Source: Chryseobacterium indoltheticum (GTDB lineage Bacteria > Bacteroidota > Bacteroidia > Flavobacteriales > Weeksellaceae). From it: a stretch of DNA of 64,000 nt. The stretch lies in the NCBI RefSeq assembly GCF_003815915.1, contig NZ_CP033929.1, positions 2,852,001 through 2,916,000 of the forward strand. The letters are read 5' to 3'. Numbering within the stretch: the stretch's first letter is position 1; the number at the start of each line of letters is the position of its first letter. The notes below the pieces were generated by a model, which ran no database searches, was not told the DNA's origin, and worked only from the letters and a program-made list of their open reading frames with translations. Shown here piece after piece: positions 54,312 to 63,299 of the stretch. The position numbers were made by a program, and so were the translations under genes.

Positions 54312-54320
54312 GCAAAGGTA
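54312..54320 (-). promoter_or_regulatory. Candidate -7 element for the CvfB-like gene
   Basis: Minus-strand TACCTTTGC, 18 bases before the start codon. No -33 TTG seen. Confidence 0.4.
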
Positions 54321-54372
54321 AGGAAAATAAGTGGGAGAGTTTTAAGGGTTTTTGATTTGGAGAGTTTTAGAA

Positions 54373-54864
54373 TTAGAGTTTATTATAATTTTTCAAATCA
54401 TTTTTAAGATTTTGAGATTCTTTCAGATAATCTGTTTTTTCATCATTATTAAATGTTCCAACAGATTTTATGAGTCTATCGTTTTCATAATAGCATCTTA
54501 ATTCAGAAAGTTTTTGAGGCTTTTTTAAATATCCGTATTCATCAACGGTTTGATATTTTATTGAGTGAACAAAAATCAGTTGATTATTTTCTGAAAAAAA
54601 ATATTTAGTCACAATATTCCAGGCCGACAAACCGATAAAATGCTCCATCTTTTTAAGCGCACCGTTTTTATAAAATCCTTTTAATTCAATTCCGTTATCT
54701 GTTACCTGATTATTATCCATAAAATATGAATAAGGAACTGTTTTAATTGTAAAATCTTTGGTTTGATTAATTTTTTGAACAGTTTTCCTTACAGGTTCAA
54801 TATTTTGACCAAAACTCAATCCCGATAACATAATGAGTAGAAATGGAATCAATTTTTTCATCAA
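54373..54864 (-). CDS. Secreted hypothetical protein
   Basis: 163 residues with a signal peptide (MKKLIPFLLIMLSGLSFGQ; two adjacent ATG codons possible). The mature part has short repeating strands with KNGALKKMEHF and ENDRLIKSVGTF, resembling MORN-like or toxin-antitoxin-wing repeats. Six bases after the DUF4476 gene, so cotranscribed with it. Confidence 0.65.
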   Translation of the reverse strand: MMKKLIPFLLIMLSGLSFGQNIEPVRKTVQKINQTKDFTIKTVPYSYFMDNNQVTDNGIELKGFYKNGALKKMEHFIGLSAWNIVTKYFFSENNQLIFVHSIKYQTVDEYGYLKKPQKLSELRCYYENDRLIKSVGTFNNDEKTDYLKESQNLKNDLKNYNKL

Positions 54865-54870
54865 AGAATT

Positions 54871-55746
54871 TTAATTTTTAGATACAAAGTCCATCAAATC
54901 TCGTCTGCTACTTTCAAAATCTAATGCATCACCAACGACAAAATATTTTTGCTTATCAACACATTTTGCAAATAACGATTTAGCTAAAGCAATTTTATTT
55001 TTATCAAAGCTCAGATCTTTTACCAAAACGCTAATTTGCTCCGATGTAAACATTGCGTGACGACCTTGTTGATTAATAAAAGTTATTTTTTTATCATCAA
55101 ACCAGGCATCTTGTTTCATCGTACTTAAAAACTGTTGGAACGTTTGATTATCCATCACGTTAGGATAATTTATGTTTCCGATGTTTCCTGAATTTCCGTA
55201 AGGATTGTTCCAGATGTCATTCCAGTCATTAAAGCCGTAATAGCCATTTTGAAGCGGATAAGAATCTAAAAGATATAAACCTTCGTCCGTGAAAAAATCG
55301 AGAACCAGTCTGCTATTATTTTTAACATTTAAGGTTGTTCTGTACATCAAAAATCCGTTCTCGTAGATTGAGATAGGAATTCTTCCCGCTGGTAAATCAA
55401 AAAATCTATACTTGCCCGAATTGTTCGCAATCAACTGATCTGCCAATTCAACAGAAAAATTTCCCTGCTCAGGAATTCTCAGAAAAACTTCCGCATATCC
55501 GTAATTATTATTCCATTGGTAATTTGAGTTTGCAGGTCTTTTGTTTGTATTATTCTGATTATTTGAATTTCTGAACCCTGAAGAATTATCTGAATTATTG
55601 TTTCGTAAATCTTGCCTTTTGGAGGTTGTAGATTCAATTTCCTTTTTAGAGACTTCATTTTTTAAAAGTTCACCCGCTTTTCCTGCTTCCTGCGCAAAAA
55701 ATAATAGTCCGGATAAGATTGAACAAATTATAAATATTTTTTTCAT
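54871..55746 (-). CDS. Secreted DUF4476-domain protein
   Basis: 291 residues: signal peptide (MKKIFIICSILSGLLFFAQ), a disordered Asn/Ser-rich linker (residues 45-80), a beta region (FSVELADQLIANNSGKYRFFDLPAG) and a C-terminal DUF4476 helical domain (TFQQFLSTMKQDAWFDDKKI, SRRDLMDF). Typical Bacteroidota envelope protein of unknown function. Upstream partner of the small secreted gene at 54373. Confidence 0.8.
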   Translation of the reverse strand: MKKIFIICSILSGLLFFAQEAGKAGELLKNEVSKKEIESTTSKRQDLRNNNSDNSSGFRNSNNQNNTNKRPANSNYQWNNNYGYAEVFLRIPEQGNFSVELADQLIANNSGKYRFFDLPAGRIPISIYENGFLMYRTTLNVKNNSRLVLDFFTDEGLYLLDSYPLQNGYYGFNDWNDIWNNPYGNSGNIGNINYPNVMDNQTFQQFLSTMKQDAWFDDKKITFINQQGRHAMFTSEQISVLVKDLSFDKNKIALAKSLFAKCVDKQKYFVVGDALDFESSRRDLMDFVSKN

Positions 55747-55876
55747 AATGATTTCATTTCATAGTGAATTCGCTGTCTATTTCCATGCCAAAAAAGAATA
55801 ATTTTAATTAAAATAAAATTTAAAATTAATCCATTTAACCTTGTTAAAAATATTGAATCCAAGCGAAGTTCAGACA

Positions 55877-55910
55877 AAAAAAAGAGAAATCAAAAATATG
55901 ATTTCTCTTT
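55877..55910 (-). terminator. Terminator of lpdA
   Basis: Stem AAAGAGAAATCA/TGATTTCTCTTT with a 6-base loop; the minus strand continues into an eight-T run. Confidence 0.75.
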
Positions 55911-55934
55911 ATAATATAATGTATGATTTTTCAA

Positions 55935-57338
55935 TTACATGTGAAGTGCTCTCTTTCCGGTAGCATCCAATGCAGCTTCCTTCACAGCTTCTGCGTAAGT
56001 CGGGTGAGCGTGAGAACTTCTTGCGATGTCTTCTGCACTTGCACGAAATTCCATTGCAATTACCCCTTCAGCAACCAAATCGGCAGCTCTCGCTCCGATC
56101 ATGTGGAAACCAAGAACCTCATCTGTTTTTTCGTCAGCAATAATTTTCACCAAACCGTCGATATCACCACTTGCACGGCTTCTTCCTAATGCTCTCATTG
56201 GGAAAGTTCCGATCTTGTAAGCAACACCTTCTTCCTTCAATTGCTCTTCAGTTTTACCAACTCCGGCAACTTCAGGCCAAGTGTATACAACACCAGGAAT
56301 TAAGTTATAATTAATGTGAGGTTTTTGTCCTGCCAAAGTTTCAGCAACGAAAACTCCTTCTTCTTCAGCTTTGTGAGCCAACATTGCCCCTTTAATTACA
56401 TCACCGATTGCGTAAATGTTTGCAACATTAGTCTGTAAATGATCGTTTGTTTTCACTCTTCCTCTTTCGTCAAGCTCTACGCCTGCTTTTTCAAGGCCAA
56501 GACCTTCTGTATAAGGTTTTCTACCTACAGAAACCAAACAGTAATCTCCTTCAACGGTTACTTCTTCTCCTTTTTTATCTTTAGCCGTAACTTTTACAGA
56601 GTCTCCATTTCTTTCAACTGCAGAAACCGCTGTAGAAAGCATGAATTTCATTCCTTGTTTTTTAAGAACTTTAGTCAATTCTTTGCTTAAAGCTCCATCC
56701 ATTGTAGGAATGATTTTGTCCATAAACTCAACCACAGTAACCTGAGCTCCTAATCTTAAGTAAACAGAACCTAATTCAAGACCGATAACTCCACCTCCGA
56801 TTACTACTAAATGCTTAGGAATTTCTTTTAAATTTAAAGCTTCTGTAGAAGTGATCACTCTTTCTTTGTCTAACGTGATGAAAGGTAAAGATGATGGTTT
56901 AGAACCTGTTGCAATGATCGTATATTTAGATTCTATTGTTTCTGTAGAACCGTCGTTTTTAGTTACTTTAATCTGAGTTGCAGATTCGAAGCTTCCAAGA
57001 CCTTCAAAAACAGTGATTTTGTTTTTGTCCATCAAAAAGTTAATACCTTTTGTAGTCTGCTCTACCACTTCGTTTTTTCTCGCAATCATTCTTGCAATAT
57101 CTGCTTTTGGCTCGTTAATGATAATTCCGTGGTTTTCAAAATTGTGCTTTGCGTTTTCGAAATGCTCAGAGCTGTCTAAAAGCGCTTTTGAAGGAATACA
57201 TCCAACGTTAAGACAAGTTCCGCCTAAAGTTGAATATTTTTCAATAATTGCTGTTTTGAAACCCAATTGTGCAGCGCGAATAGCAGCTACATAACCTCCA
57301 GGACCAGAACCGATTACGGTAACATCGAATTGACTCAT
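55935..57338 (-). CDS. lpdA: Dihydrolipoyl dehydrogenase
   Basis: E3 subunit of pyruvate and 2-oxoglutarate dehydrogenase complexes; reoxidises dihydrolipoamide with NAD. 467 residues. FAD motif VIGSGPGGYVAAIRAA, redox-active disulfide GGTCLNVGCIPSKALL, NAD motif VVIGGGVIGLELGSVY and the C-terminal catalytic HAHPTYAEAVKEAA. No lipoyl domain. Stand-alone gene with its own promoter and terminator; E1/E2 genes are not in this window. Confidence 0.96.
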   Translation of the reverse strand: MSQFDVTVIGSGPGGYVAAIRAAQLGFKTAIIEKYSTLGGTCLNVGCIPSKALLDSSEHFENAKHNFENHGIIINEPKADIARMIARKNEVVEQTTKGINFLMDKNKITVFEGLGSFESATQIKVTKNDGSTETIESKYTIIATGSKPSSLPFITLDKERVITSTEALNLKEIPKHLVVIGGGVIGLELGSVYLRLGAQVTVVEFMDKIIPTMDGALSKELTKVLKKQGMKFMLSTAVSAVERNGDSVKVTAKDKKGEEVTVEGDYCLVSVGRKPYTEGLGLEKAGVELDERGRVKTNDHLQTNVANIYAIGDVIKGAMLAHKAEEEGVFVAETLAGQKPHINYNLIPGVVYTWPEVAGVGKTEEQLKEEGVAYKIGTFPMRALGRSRASGDIDGLVKIIADEKTDEVLGFHMIGARAADLVAEGVIAMEFRASAEDIARSSHAHPTYAEAVKEAALDATGKRALHM

Positions 57339-57378
57339 TTTATATTTTTATTTATTATTATCTGATTAATTAATTCTT

Positions 57379-57410
57379 ACAAATTTAATGATTAATTATC
57401 ACGCACCCAA
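57379..57410 (-). promoter_or_regulatory. lpdA promoter
   Basis: Minus-strand TTG (57410-57408), 20-base spacer, TAAATTTGT (57387-57379), 41 bases before the lpdA start. One of the better matches to the Bacteroidota promoter in the window. Confidence 0.6.
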
Positions 57411-57437
57411 GTGAGTTTTGTCAAGTTTTTTGTTGCG

Positions 57438-57547
57438 GGATGATGGATGTTAGAAGATGGAAATTTAATTGATTGAGAATATTTTTCAAGCAGGAAGTTT
57501 GAAGATGGATGATGGATGTTTAAATGATTGAGAATATTTTTTAAGCA
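57438..57547. repeat. Degenerate direct repeat
   Basis: GATGATGGATGTT and TGATTGAGAATATTTTT occur in the same order twice (about 57440-57492 and 57508-57547). Unit ends AAGCA/TAAGCA. Function unknown. Confidence 0.55.
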
Positions 57548-57565
57548 TCTGACATCTAGCCTAGT

Positions 57566-57910
57566 TTACAAATTCAATTTCCCTTCTCCAAAAACTTCTT
57601 TATTTCCAAAATAAGAACCGCCGCAAATGTACCATGGAAGGTTTTCCAAATATTCTATTGCATTTTCAGGTTTCATTTCTGCAACTTCCTTTTTAGCTAT
57701 AATTCCCTTGAACCATCTGCTTAATTCTGGAGCGGTTTCGGATTCAACAGTGTATTTAAGCCAAATTCTTTGACAAAGTCTGCATTGAATGATACTCACT
57801 TCTGCATTTTTATCATTGGTAAAATCTGTACCAACTATTGAAGTTCTATATTCATATTCACTTAAGTCGTGTTTTTCGCAAGCACAACCCAGTTTCGGAA
57901 GTTTTTTCAT
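57566..57910 (-). CDS. Small protein with paired cysteine motifs
   Basis: 114 residues. LGCACEKHDLSEYEYR near the start and IQCRLCQRIWLKYTVE at about residues 41-56 give CxC and CxxC pairs that may bind zinc. The C-terminal part (EYLENLPWYICGGSYFG) is not recognised. No signal peptide. Conserved-hypothetical style; function unknown. Confidence 0.65.
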   Translation of the reverse strand: MKKLPKLGCACEKHDLSEYEYRTSIVGTDFTNDKNAEVSIIQCRLCQRIWLKYTVESETAPELSRWFKGIIAKKEVAEMKPENAIEYLENLPWYICGGSYFGNKEVFGEGKLNL

Positions 57911-57943
57911 GAATGAAATATTGATTTTAAATAAAATTGAGAT

Positions 57944-57952
57944 GCAAATTTA
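57944..57952 (-). promoter_or_regulatory. Candidate -7 element for the small cysteine protein
   Basis: Minus-strand TAAATTTGC, 34 bases before the start codon. Confidence 0.4.
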
Positions 57953-57969
57953 AGAAAATATAAAGATTA

Positions 57970-59055
57970 TTATTTCTTCATCAAATCCAACAAAATCTTC
58001 TCATATCTATCTAAAATAATTTCTTTGGAAAATCTAGATTTTATAGAATTTTTTATCGCATCCTGATCATACGACTGATGTAAAATCTGCATAATTTTTT
58101 GCGAGAAATCTTCGGGATTTTCAATATCAGAAATCTCACCGTTTATTCTGTCTTGAATAATTTCGTTGATTCCGCCACGACAATTATTAGCCAACGAATA
58201 CGTTCCACAAGCTCCCGCTTCCAATAAGACATTAGGAAAACCTTCGTAACGCGAAGAAAGAATAAACAAATCAGCAAACTTCAGAAATTGATACGGATTT
58301 TCTTGTCTGCCATGAAAAACAACTTTTTTTAGACCTAAAAAATCTTTCATCTGATTCAGCAATTCACGATCTCTTCCATCTCCTAAAATATGAAGGATAA
58401 TTTTCTCATTTTTAAGTCTTGAAAAAACTTTCAGCAAATTGTCGAAACCTTTTCTAGCCGACAAATTGCCGATAGCAACCACATTTTTATAATTGTATTG
58501 AAAGCTTTCAGGTTTTGTAGAAATGAGAAGTTTTTCATTGATAAAATCAAAATCTACAGGATTATTGATTTTGGTAATTTTATGTTTTTTTATATTGAAA
58601 TTATGTACAAGATCATTCATCATATCATCGCTTTGCGCAATAATCTGTTGGTAATTGTTGTAAAAATTATAGAAGAATTTTATTTCTTTTCTGGTGACAT
58701 GCTCAGAAACTACATTGGTTTCTCTTGCAATAAATTTAATTTTTGGAAAAAGCTTTATAAATAAAGATAAATAGGCATTCACCTCACCAAATCCTGAAAA
58801 AACAATATCGGGTTTTCTGCGGTAAATTTGTGAAAGAATCGGTTTTAAAGAATTTCTGATTCTTTCAATATTCAGATCAATAATTTCGATGTCTTTTTTA
58901 AGAAAATCCAGATAACCACCTTGTTTTCGTAAAAGCAAAATCTTAGGTTCAAAACGATCTCTGGAAAGATGATTTGCAATGGTGGTAACGATTCTTTCTG
59001 CACCTCCGGTTTCGAGATCCGGCAGAATAAACATGACAGAAATTTTCTTATTCAT
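57970..59055 (-). CDS. Glycosyltransferase family 4
   Basis: 361 residues with GT-B fold. N-terminal LPDLETGGAERIVTTIANHL (GG-loop), C-terminal VVAIGNLSARKGFDNLL and the LSSRYEGFPNVLLEAGACGT block with the EX7E nucleotide-sugar motif. Probably adds a hexose to an envelope polysaccharide. It stands alone, without other polysaccharide genes nearby. Confidence 0.9.
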   Translation of the reverse strand: MNKKISVMFILPDLETGGAERIVTTIANHLSRDRFEPKILLLRKQGGYLDFLKKDIEIIDLNIERIRNSLKPILSQIYRRKPDIVFSGFGEVNAYLSLFIKLFPKIKFIARETNVVSEHVTRKEIKFFYNFYNNYQQIIAQSDDMMNDLVHNFNIKKHKITKINNPVDFDFINEKLLISTKPESFQYNYKNVVAIGNLSARKGFDNLLKVFSRLKNEKIILHILGDGRDRELLNQMKDFLGLKKVVFHGRQENPYQFLKFADLFILSSRYEGFPNVLLEAGACGTYSLANNCRGGINEIIQDRINGEISDIENPEDFSQKIMQILHQSYDQDAIKNSIKSRFSKEIILDRYEKILLDLMKK

Positions 59056-59093
59056 CCTAAGATTTTTTAAAGTATTTCAAAGGAATTCAGGTC

Positions 59094-59417
59094 TCACAAC
59101 AGGTCTGGAAAGTCCTGAGAATGATTATTTGTAATATGATTTATTAAAAATTTATGCTCTTTCTGATCAAAAAATATATACCAAGACGTATTGTTGTTTG
59201 CTTTGTATTTTATAAACTTTTTACCAAATTTCTGATAAGCTAATGGTGAACTTTTGCTGATAGGTTTCATAACATTAAAATCTATAAAATCATAAATTTT
59301 ATCTGCATAAAACTGACAATCAACTCTAAATCCAAAATATTCTTTAGCATATAAAATCTCAACTAATTCTTCAATAGATTGATGAAATTCTTCAGAATAA
59401 ATAACTATTTCTTCCAA
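59094..59417 (-). CDS. Putative toxin (RelE/ParE-like) of a toxin-antitoxin pair
   Basis: 107 residues; the order of elements (two N-terminal helices, then strands KFIKYKANNNTSWYIFFDQ and KFLINHITNNHS) fits the RelE/ParE fold. It overlaps the preceding 82-residue gene by 13 bases, with antitoxin-first order. No ribosome-cleavage residues can be assigned with confidence, so ParE-like gyrase inhibition or RelE-like mRNA cleavage both remain possible. Confidence 0.6.
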   Translation of the reverse strand: MEEIVIYSEEFHQSIEELVEILYAKEYFGFRVDCQFYADKIYDFIDFNVMKPISKSSPLAYQKFGKKFIKYKANNNTSWYIFFDQKEHKFLINHITNNHSQDFPDLL

Positions 59418-59653
59418 GGTAAACTTTCAATAAATTTCCTTGTTCTTCTCCTTGATTCTTCTGATGTTAATCCTTTCGCAAATCGTTCATCAAAATCATC
59501 TTTCACAGCATATTCAGCTTGAGATTCTGCAACGTGACTCACCGAAGTTTTTCTATTCTTAATCTCAAGCAACTCTGCAATATCTTCAAGCTCATCCATT
59601 TCTTTTATCCACTGAATAAGTTCTTTTTTAGCTTCTGTTATTGGATTTTCCAT
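59405..59653 (-). CDS. Putative antitoxin of the adjacent toxin
   Basis: 82 residues, helical and acidic, with an N-terminal helix ELIQWIKEMDELEDIAELLEI and a basic C-terminal end (GLTSEESRRRTRKFIESLPW). No classical ribbon-helix-helix start is seen. Small size, the 13-base overlap and order argue for an antitoxin. Located 16 bases downstream of recQ's stop, so it may sit at the end of the recQ transcript. Confidence 0.6.
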   Translation of the reverse strand: MENPITEAKKELIQWIKEMDELEDIAELLEIKNRKTSVSHVAESQAEYAVKDDFDERFAKGLTSEESRRRTRKFIESLPWKK

Positions 59654-59669
59654 TTTAATTTAATCAAAA

Positions 59670-61874
59670 TTAATTGGCAACATCGCTGATAAACTTTATT
59701 CTCAGCATCCTTACTTCTTCGTCAGAAAGCTCATCACCAAACTCATCAAGCAAAACTTTCATGCTGTCGCTTTCAGATTCGTTCATAAATTCCATAAAAT
59801 CATCTACAACATCTTCATCAAAATTATCTTCGATATAATAATCGATGTTTAGTTTTGTCCCCTGATAAACAATACGCTCCATCTCCTTTAATAAATCATT
59901 CATCGAAAGGTTTTTGGCTCTTGCGATATCTTCAAGATCAATTTTTTTATCGGTACTCTGAATGATAAAAACCTTGTGGCTAGATTTATTCGCAACCTGC
60001 TTCAAAACCATATCCTGAGTACGCTCTATATTGTTGTCTTCAACATATTTTGCTATAAAATCGGCAAACTCTTTTCCGTATTTTTTGGCTTTTCCTTCTC
60101 CAACTCCGTAGATTTTAGCAATCTCTTCAACAGTAATCGGATATTGCACAGTCATATCTTCCAAACTAGGATCCATAAAAACCGTATAAGGTGGAATCTG
60201 ATGTTTTTTGGCTACTTTTTTTCTAAGGTCTTTTAAAAGGGCAAATAAATTTTGGTCTAAACCTCCACTCGACTGCATCTGTACCTGATCACTTTCAGCT
60301 TTTGTTTGTGAAAGATCAAATTCACGATCTTCAGCGATTAAAAATGGATCTTTTAAATCACCGGTTAAGACTTTTTTACCCTTTTCAGAGATTTTTAAAA
60401 CACCGTATGTTTCGATGTCTTTCTGTAAAAAATTTTGTACGGTCGCCTGTCTTAGAATTGTTTTCCAGTAATTATCTTTTTCTGATTTTCCAAACCCGAA
60501 AAATGAACTTTGCTCTAGTTTATAGGACTTTGTAACAGCATTTTCTTTTCCAACAATTACAGAAATCAAATCTTTTGATTTAAATTTTTCTTTTGTTTCG
60601 TTGATTAATTCCAGTGTTTTTCTTAAATCGTCTGTAGCATCTTTCAGCTTTGGCGGATTTGATGCATTGTCACACATTTTTGCTCCGTCACCATTTACCG
60701 GATCGAAAGTTTCACCAAAATAATATAATATATACTGTCTTCGGCTCATAGAAGTCTCAGCATAGCCGACTACTTCATTTAAAAGCTGCAAACCGATTTC
60801 TCTTTCAGAAACAGGTTTTTGAGCCAAGAATTTCTCTAATTTCTCAATATCTTTAGGATCATAGAAGGCCAAGCAATATCCTTCTCCTCCATCACGGCCT
60901 GCTCGACCCGTTTCCTGGTAATAACTTTCCAGAGATTTTGGAAAATCGTAATGAATCACGAAACGTACATCAGGTTTATCGATTCCCATCCCAAATGCAA
61001 TTGTTGCTACAATAACATCCGCTTCTTCCATCAAAAACTTATCCTGATTGGCGACCCTCACTTTCTGATCAAGACCGGCATGATACGGAAGTGCATTGAT
61101 TCCATTTACCTGAAGAAGCTGGGCAAATTCTTCCACTTTTCTTCGGCTTAAACAGTAAACAATTCCCGATTTCCCTTTATTTTTATTGATAAACTTTACA
61201 ATTTCTTTATCAATATTAACTTTAGGAGTGACTTCGTAAAATAAATTAGCTCTGTTAAAACTTTCTTTAAACACCAAAGCATTGGTCATTCCTAAAGTTT
61301 TTTGAATATCATCCTGTACCTTCGGGGTTGCAGTTGCGGTTAAAGCAATTACCGGAACATCTGCAATTTTATCAATGATTTGCTTTAAATTTCTGTATTC
61401 TGGTCTGAAATCATGCCCCCATTCTGATATACAGTGCGCTTCATCGATTGCAACGAACGATATTTTTACATCTTTCAGAAATTCCAGATAATCTTCTTTG
61501 ATCAAAGATTCCGGAGCTACGTAAAGAAGCTTTGTTTTACCGCTTTTTATATCATCAAAGACCTGTTTGGTCTGAGTTTTGTTAAGAGAAGAATTAAGAA
61601 CGTGGGCTACACCGGTTTCAGAAGAAAGACCATTTACTGCATCTACCTGATTTTTCATCAGGGCAATAAGCGGTGAAACAACGATTGCCGTACCCTCAGA
61701 AATAAGAGCAGGAAGCTGATAACACAGCGACTTACCGCCTCCTGTAGGCATCAGTACGAAAATATCTTTTCCGTTTAAGAGATTATTAATGATCTCTTCC
61801 TGCTGTCCTTTAAAGGTAGAAAACCCGAAGTATTTTTTTAATTCGCCTGATAAATTGGCTTTTTTTGCGCTCAT
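59670..61874 (-). CDS. recQ: ATP-dependent DNA helicase RecQ
   Basis: 734 residues, longer than the E. coli enzyme (about 610). Helicase motifs: [16 protein letters not shown] (I), [19 protein letters not shown] (II), [10 protein letters not shown] (III), then [13 protein letters not shown] (VI). RQC and HRDC parts follow ([38 protein letters not shown]), and an acidic C-terminal extension. The usual zinc cysteines are largely missing: the region reads [12 protein letters not shown] with one Cys. Role: DNA repair/recombination 3'-5' unwinding. Confidence 0.95.
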   Translation of the reverse strand: MSAKKANLSGELKKYFGFSTFKGQQEEIINNLLNGKDIFVLMPTGGGKSLCYQLPALISEGTAIVVSPLIALMKNQVDAVNGLSSETGVAHVLNSSLNKTQTKQVFDDIKSGKTKLLYVAPESLIKEDYLEFLKDVKISFVAIDEAHCISEWGHDFRPEYRNLKQIIDKIADVPVIALTATATPKVQDDIQKTLGMTNALVFKESFNRANLFYEVTPKVNIDKEIVKFINKNKGKSGIVYCLSRRKVEEFAQLLQVNGINALPYHAGLDQKVRVANQDKFLMEEADVIVATIAFGMGIDKPDVRFVIHYDFPKSLESYYQETGRAGRDGGEGYCLAFYDPKDIEKLEKFLAQKPVSEREIGLQLLNEVVGYAETSMSRRQYILYYFGETFDPVNGDGAKMCDNASNPPKLKDATDDLRKTLELINETKEKFKSKDLISVIVGKENAVTKSYKLEQSSFFGFGKSEKDNYWKTILRQATVQNFLQKDIETYGVLKISEKGKKVLTGDLKDPFLIAEDREFDLSQTKAESDQVQMQSSGGLDQNLFALLKDLRKKVAKKHQIPPYTVFMDPSLEDMTVQYPITVEEIAKIYGVGEGKAKKYGKEFADFIAKYVEDNNIERTQDMVLKQVANKSSHKVFIIQSTDKKIDLEDIARAKNLSMNDLLKEMERIVYQGTKLNIDYYIEDNFDEDVVDDFMEFMNESESDSMKVLLDEFGDELSDEEVRMLRIKFISDVAN

Positions 61875-61905
61875 CTAATTTTGTATTGCTAAATTTGCAT
61901 CCAAT

Positions 61906-61914
61906 CCAAAGTTA
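61906..61914 (-). promoter_or_regulatory. Candidate -7 element for recQ
   Basis: Minus-strand TAACTTTGG, 32 bases before the start codon. A plus-strand TAAATTTGC at 61890-61898 lies nearby and could serve kdsD. Confidence 0.4.
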
Positions 61915-62020
61915 TAAAATTTTTACTGAAAATAAAAGCAATAGAATTTTTTAGTAACCAAATTTATATTAAGTATAAATTGAAATCTTTGGCAATCTAC
62001 ATACTAATTTCGTTATAAAA

Positions 62021-62980
62021 ATGGAAAGAGACAAAATTATCTCAATAGCAAAAAGCACACTGACCATAGAAATTTCCGAACTGGAAAAATTAAAAGAAAG
62101 AATTGGAGACGAATTTATAAAAGCAGTACAGCTTATTCATGCTGCTACAGGGAAACTCATCGTGGTTGGTATCGGAAAATCGGCTCATGTAGGAAATAAA
62201 ATTGTCGCTACGCTAAATTCTACAGGAACTCCATCTCAATTTTTGCATGCTTCAGAAGCTATTCACGGAGATTTGGGTGTCATTCAAAAACAGGATGTAG
62301 TTTTATGCATTTCAAATTCGGGAAATTCCCCTGAGATCACCAATCTTGTTTCTTATTTAAAAGATTATTCTTCTGCATTAATTGGAATGACGGGAAACAG
62401 AAAAAGCAAACTTGCAGAATTTTCTGATGTCATTTTAGATACTCATGTAGATCTGGAAGCGTGTCCGAATAAACTGGCTCCAACAAGTTCTACGACCAAT
62501 CAAATGGCTTTGGGAGATGCTTTGGCAATTTGCCTGATGGAACTGAATGAATTTAAAGAAAATGATTTTGCTAAATTTCATCCGGGAGGAAGTTTAGGTA
62601 AAAACTTAACGGCAAGAGTTGAGCAGTTTCTTTCTTCACAAAAACCTCAGGTTTATGAGGATTCTTCGATAAGAGATGTTATTATTTCTATTAGTGCATC
62701 AAGTCACGGTATAACCGTTGTTACAGATAACGATAAAATCACCGGCGTTGTTACCGACGGAGATTTGCGAAGAATGTTGATGAAGGGTGACGATATTTCT
62801 AAAGTTTTGGCGAAAGATATTATGTCTGCAAATCCTAAAACAATTGAGAAAGATGTTTTGGCAAAAGAAGCTATGAAAGTTCTGAAAGACAATAATATCG
62901 GACAATTAATTGTAACTGAAAACGGGCAATATTTCGGAATTATTGATCTTCATACATTATTGGACGAAGGAATTAATTAA
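62021..62980 (+). CDS. kdsD: Arabinose-5-phosphate isomerase (KpsF/GutQ/KdsD)
   Basis: 319 residues: SIS domain (KLIVVGIGKSAHVGNKIVATL, CISNSGNSPEITNLVSYL) and two CBS domains (SSIRDVIISISASSHGITVV; KDIMSANPKTIEKDVLAKEA). Converts ribulose-5-phosphate to arabinose-5-phosphate, the first step to Kdo of LPS. Divergent from recQ. Normal length. Confidence 0.93.
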   Translation: MERDKIISIAKSTLTIEISELEKLKERIGDEFIKAVQLIHAATGKLIVVGIGKSAHVGNKIVATLNSTGTPSQFLHASEAIHGDLGVIQKQDVVLCISNSGNSPEITNLVSYLKDYSSALIGMTGNRKSKLAEFSDVILDTHVDLEACPNKLAPTSSTTNQMALGDALAICLMELNEFKENDFAKFHPGGSLGKNLTARVEQFLSSQKPQVYEDSSIRDVIISISASSHGITVVTDNDKITGVVTDGDLRRMLMKGDDISKVLAKDIMSANPKTIEKDVLAKEAMKVLKDNNIGQLIVTENGQYFGIIDLHTLLDEGIN

Positions 62981-63299
62981 ATTTTTGATCCTATTTATTA
63001 GGTTCATTTTTAATTCATTGAAATAAAAAAACAGAAAATACGGAGGTGATATATATACGGTTTATGAAATTTCAGTTGCCAATGCTCAAAACAATTTGAA
63101 GTTTTAAAATCTATTTTGAACGAATTAGGCGTATATACTATTTAAGAAGAAATTAAATATAAAATGCCGTTTACATTTCATATAAAATTGATGAATTAAA
63201 AATTGTATTAGATAAAGAATTAGCTTATCAAAAACAGTAAGTAACTAAAATAATTGTTATAATTGCAAATTGAATCTCGGTATTCATAACATAAATTTT
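62981..63299. other. 319-base gap between kdsD and tatC
   Basis: AT-rich. No complete gene. Around 63090-63240 a few stretches look protein-like in changing frames (for example FEVLKSILNELGV before a stop), which could be a decayed gene. No terminator or promoter that I can support. Confidence 0.3.

Noticed and set aside
63090..63240. Protein-like fragments before tatC
   Set aside because: Three frames and several stops are needed, and no family could be named; at most an old gene remnant.
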